In this document: piece after piece, positions 62,051 to 64,000 of the stretch
Layout: every line of letters begins with the position of its first letter
How positions within the stretch are numbered: the stretch's first letter is position 1
Assembly (NCBI GenBank): GCA_947489665.1
Contig: CANLEH010000004.1
Span: 62,001-126,000, forward strand
Source: an uncultured Roseicyclus sp.
Lineage (GTDB): Bacteria > Pseudomonadota > Alphaproteobacteria > Rhodobacterales > Rhodobacteraceae
Length of the DNA: 64,000 nt
Direction: 5' to 3'
Program-made: the position numbers and the translations under genes
Notes under the pieces: model-generated
What the model was told of the DNA's origin: nothing
Seen by the model: only the letters and a program-made list of their open reading frames with translations
Databases searched by the model: none

Positions 62051-63367
62051 ATGAAAAAGAAACTTTTCGTAAAGACCTATGGCTGCCAGATGAACGTCTA
62101 CGACAGCGAGCGTATGGCCGAAGCGTTGGGCGGCGAAGGATATGAGCAGGTCGATAGCCCCGATGGGGCGGACATGATCCTGCTTAACACTTGTCACATC
62201 CGCGAAAAGGCAGCGGAAAAGGTGTATTCCGAACTTGGGCGGTTCCGTCCCCTGCGCGAGGCAAATCCGGATCTGAAGATCGGGGTCGCGGGCTGCGTTG
62301 CGCAGGCAGAGGGCGAAGAGATTATGCGGCGTCAGCCCATGGTCGATTTGGTGGTCGGCCCGCAAACCTACCATCGCCTTCCCAAGATGATGGAAGCGCT
62401 CGACAAGGGCGAAAAGGCTTTGGACACCGATTTTCCGGAAGAAGACAAGTTTGCCCATCTTCCCAAGTTGCGCACAACACGTGGGCCCACGGCCTTTCTG
62501 ACGGTGCAGGAGGGGTGCGACAAGTTCTGTTCATTCTGCGTCGTTCCGTACACGCGCGGAGCTGAAGTTAGCCGCCCCGCTGCGCGCCTGTTGGGTGAGG
62601 CGCAGGCGCTGGTTGAGCGTGGCGTGCGCGAGATCACATTGCTTGGGCAGAACGTGAATGCATACCACGGCGAAGGGGCGGATGGTGCCGAATGGGGCCT
62701 TGCGCGGCTGATCCGTGAAATGGCTAAGATTGATGGGCTTGACCGTATTCGATTTACCACCAGCCATCCCAACGACATGGACGATGATCTGATCGCAGCC
62801 CACGCCGATAGCGAAAAACTGATGCCTTACCTGCATTTGCCGGTTCAGGCGGGCAGTGACAAAATCCTGAAGGCAATGAACCGCAAACACACACGCGATG
62901 ATTATATGCGTTTGATCGAGCGTATTCGCGCCGTGCGCCCCGATTTGCACCTGTCCGGCGATTTCATCGTGGGCTTCCCGGGTGAGACTGAGGCGGATTT
63001 CGAAGATACGCTCGATCTGGTGCGGCAGGTGGGCTATGGCACGGCCTATTCCTTCAGGTATTCGGCACGCCCCGGCACGCCTGCAATGGAGCGTGACGGC
63101 CAAGTGCCGGAGGTCGAGGCCAGCGCGCGATTGCAGCGGCTGCAAGAGTTGTTGGGTGAACAGCAAAAGGCCACTCAGGATGCCATGGTCGGGCGCGAGG
63201 TAAAGGTCTTGTTCGAGAAGTCAGGACGCGAGCCCGGGCAGATGGTTGGGAAATCCGAATACCTGCATGCGGTCCACGTTGATGGACCGTCTGACCTGCG
63301 TGGCAAGATCGCCCCTGTCGAGATTGTCGAGAGCCGCTCAAACTCCCTCCGCGGCCGCCTGGTGTAG
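62051..63367 (+). CDS. miaB: tRNA-2-methylthio-N6-dimethylallyladenosine synthase MiaB
   Basis: A 438-residue radical-SAM methylthiotransferase. The N-terminal UPF0004 domain binds the auxiliary 4Fe-4S cluster ([40 protein letters not shown]). The radical-SAM motif is [15 protein letters not shown] (~156-170), and a C-terminal TRAM domain lies at ~370-435. It converts i6A37 to ms2i6A37 in tRNAs. It is monocistronic here, and no ybeZ/ybeY genes follow in the window. Confidence 0.96.
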   Translation: MKKKLFVKTYGCQMNVYDSERMAEALGGEGYEQVDSPDGADMILLNTCHIREKAAEKVYSELGRFRPLREANPDLKIGVAGCVAQAEGEEIMRRQPMVDLVVGPQTYHRLPKMMEALDKGEKALDTDFPEEDKFAHLPKLRTTRGPTAFLTVQEGCDKFCSFCVVPYTRGAEVSRPAARLLGEAQALVERGVREITLLGQNVNAYHGEGADGAEWGLARLIREMAKIDGLDRIRFTTSHPNDMDDDLIAAHADSEKLMPYLHLPVQAGSDKILKAMNRKHTRDDYMRLIERIRAVRPDLHLSGDFIVGFPGETEADFEDTLDLVRQVGYGTAYSFRYSARPGTPAMERDGQVPEVEASARLQRLQELLGEQQKATQDAMVGREVKVLFEKSGREPGQMVGKSEYLHAVHVDGPSDLRGKIAPVEIVESRSNSLRGRLV

Positions 63368-63407
63368 ACCAGGCGGGTATTCAAAGATCTAGGCCTGGGA
63401 CGGTGTT

Positions 63408-63734
63408 TTACCGACCCGGCGGGTTTTCAGCGATGATCTGGTACATGACCTGAACGGCCGCATCAGGCCGATCCACGGTTGATGGATCACGGCAGACCCG
63501 CTCACCAATGGCGTGGGCTTCTGGGAAGGTGTAGCCAGCGCTGACAAGACTGTCGATGAACACCGGGTTTGGCCGATCCCAAATGACCTCGGAGAATGGG
63601 CCACGGAAGCAACTGACTGTGACGTGGACGGTGTTAACCACCATGCGATATTCGTAGGTGGTGGCAGCGGCCGGCATGGATGCGCCAACCAGAAGTGCGC
63701 CGCAGATTGCGGCGGGTGCAAAGTTTTTGAACAT
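63408..63734 (-). CDS. Small secreted protein of unknown function
   Basis: A 108-residue protein with a signal peptide (MFKNFAPAAICGALLVGASMPAAA, cleavage near residue 24). The mature ~84 residues contain two cysteines (VSCFRG and ERVCRD) that could pair in the periplasm. ATG 63734 is preceded by GGGGGA at proper distance; the open frame six codons upstream is less likely. It converges with miaB. No domain was recognised. Confidence 0.65.
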   Translation of the reverse strand: MFKNFAPAAICGALLVGASMPAAATTYEYRMVVNTVHVTVSCFRGPFSEVIWDRPNPVFIDSLVSAGYTFPEAHAIGERVCRDPSTVDRPDAAVQVMYQIIAENPPGR

Positions 63735-64000
63735 ACCTGTTCCCCCAATCATACGGGCCGCGACGCTCAGGGCTAATTCCCTTTAGGCAGACGAAACATC
63801 ACGGCCAGAACGCGATCACGGTAGCATGGCAGCGAAGGAAACGCGCATCACATCTTACCAAAAGGTTAAGATTCGGCTGGTTGATCTACAGTTCGTCTCG
63901 ATTCGGTGAATTGTTTCCGAATTCAATACTGAAGGCGTGGCTCCAGACCTTGGTGTAACGCAAAAATCGGAACGTGCGTCGCTTGGCGCGAAAAAATGGC
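63735..64000. other. Intergenic region to window end
   Basis: About 265 bases with no supported gene start. The last 40 bases are A-rich (CGCAAAAATCGG, GCGAAAAAATGGC), and a gene could begin just beyond the edge. It holds the promoter region of the small secreted-protein gene on the minus strand. Confidence 0.4.

Noticed and set aside
63368-63424. Possible miaB terminator (CCAGGC … GCCTGG)
   Set aside because: Only a six-base stem with a long loop and no convincing T-run at its end.
1-64000. tRNA, rRNA, CRISPR array, intact insertion sequence or prophage
   Set aside because: No cloverleaf-like sequence, spaced repeat array, transposase or integrase was seen on reading the window; a tool search could still find a missed small RNA.

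Overview
The window looks like a chromosomal segment of a marine alphaproteobacterium of the Rhodobacterales (Roseobacter-like) type. The basis is gene content and style: high G+C with dense ATGA/GTGA/TTGA stop-start overlaps, TRAP transport, a Hint-domain RTX-type protein, GfcB/YjbF-YjbH exopolysaccharide genes, and paa and box aromatic catabolism side by side. A PpaA/AerR-like cobalamin-binding regulator with a TGT-N12-ACA site next to it hints at a phototrophic lineage, but no photosynthesis gene is present.

Layout. (1) 1-10.7 kb is an exopolysaccharide region: the end of a Wzx-like flippase, a Wzy-like polymerase, a Wzc-type tyrosine autokinase (minus strand), a gene-poor stretch that is AT-rich in part, a decayed mannose-1-phosphate guanylyltransferase pseudogene, and yjbH-yjbF. 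(2) 10.8-23 kb is phenylacetate catabolism: 3-oxoadipyl-CoA thiolase, a LysR regulator, paaABCDE with a VOC gene inserted, paaK, paaI, paaZ, a PaaX-family regulator and a MarR regulator. A striking five-copy operator array lies upstream of paaA. (3) 23.2-40.9 kb is a long, tightly coupled run: TRAP transporter, SDR dehydrogenase, enoyl-CoA hydratase, MarR regulator, feruloyl-CoA-synthase-like ligase, divergent thiolase, benzoate-CoA ligase, alpha/beta hydrolase, boxC, boxB, flavodoxin, thioesterase, boxR and a FadB-like bifunctional enzyme. (4) 41-45.2 kb holds small regulatory and accessory genes (P450, cobalamin-binding regulator, WYL regulator, VOC protein, DUF1285). (5) 45.3-53 kb is a MoxR-DUF58-DUF4159-VWA-like membrane operon followed by a leucine-rich protein. 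(6) 53-64 kb holds a DnaJ-type zinc-finger mini-protein, a HemJ-like protein, glcDEF, a secreted trypsin-like protease, an Hsp20 gene, the Hint/RTX protein, miaB and small secreted proteins.

How the parts fit. PaaK, PaaABCDE, PaaZ and the thiolase carry phenylacetate to acetyl-CoA and succinyl-CoA. The downstream run appears to import an aromatic acid by TRAP, activate it, shorten a phenylpropenoid-type side chain by beta-oxidation to benzoyl-CoA, and open the ring by BoxB and BoxC. The FadB-like enzyme and the thiolase would serve as the common lower route. BoxA and BoxD homologues are not in the window. A flavodoxin sits where a reductase partner would be expected.

Most notable non-coding signals: the paaA operator array, TGCA repeats before boxC, a ROSE-like RNA thermometer and a sigma-32-like promoter before hsp20, a PpsR/CrtJ-type palindrome, and several intercistronic hairpins. 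No tRNA, rRNA, CRISPR array or intact insertion sequence was seen.
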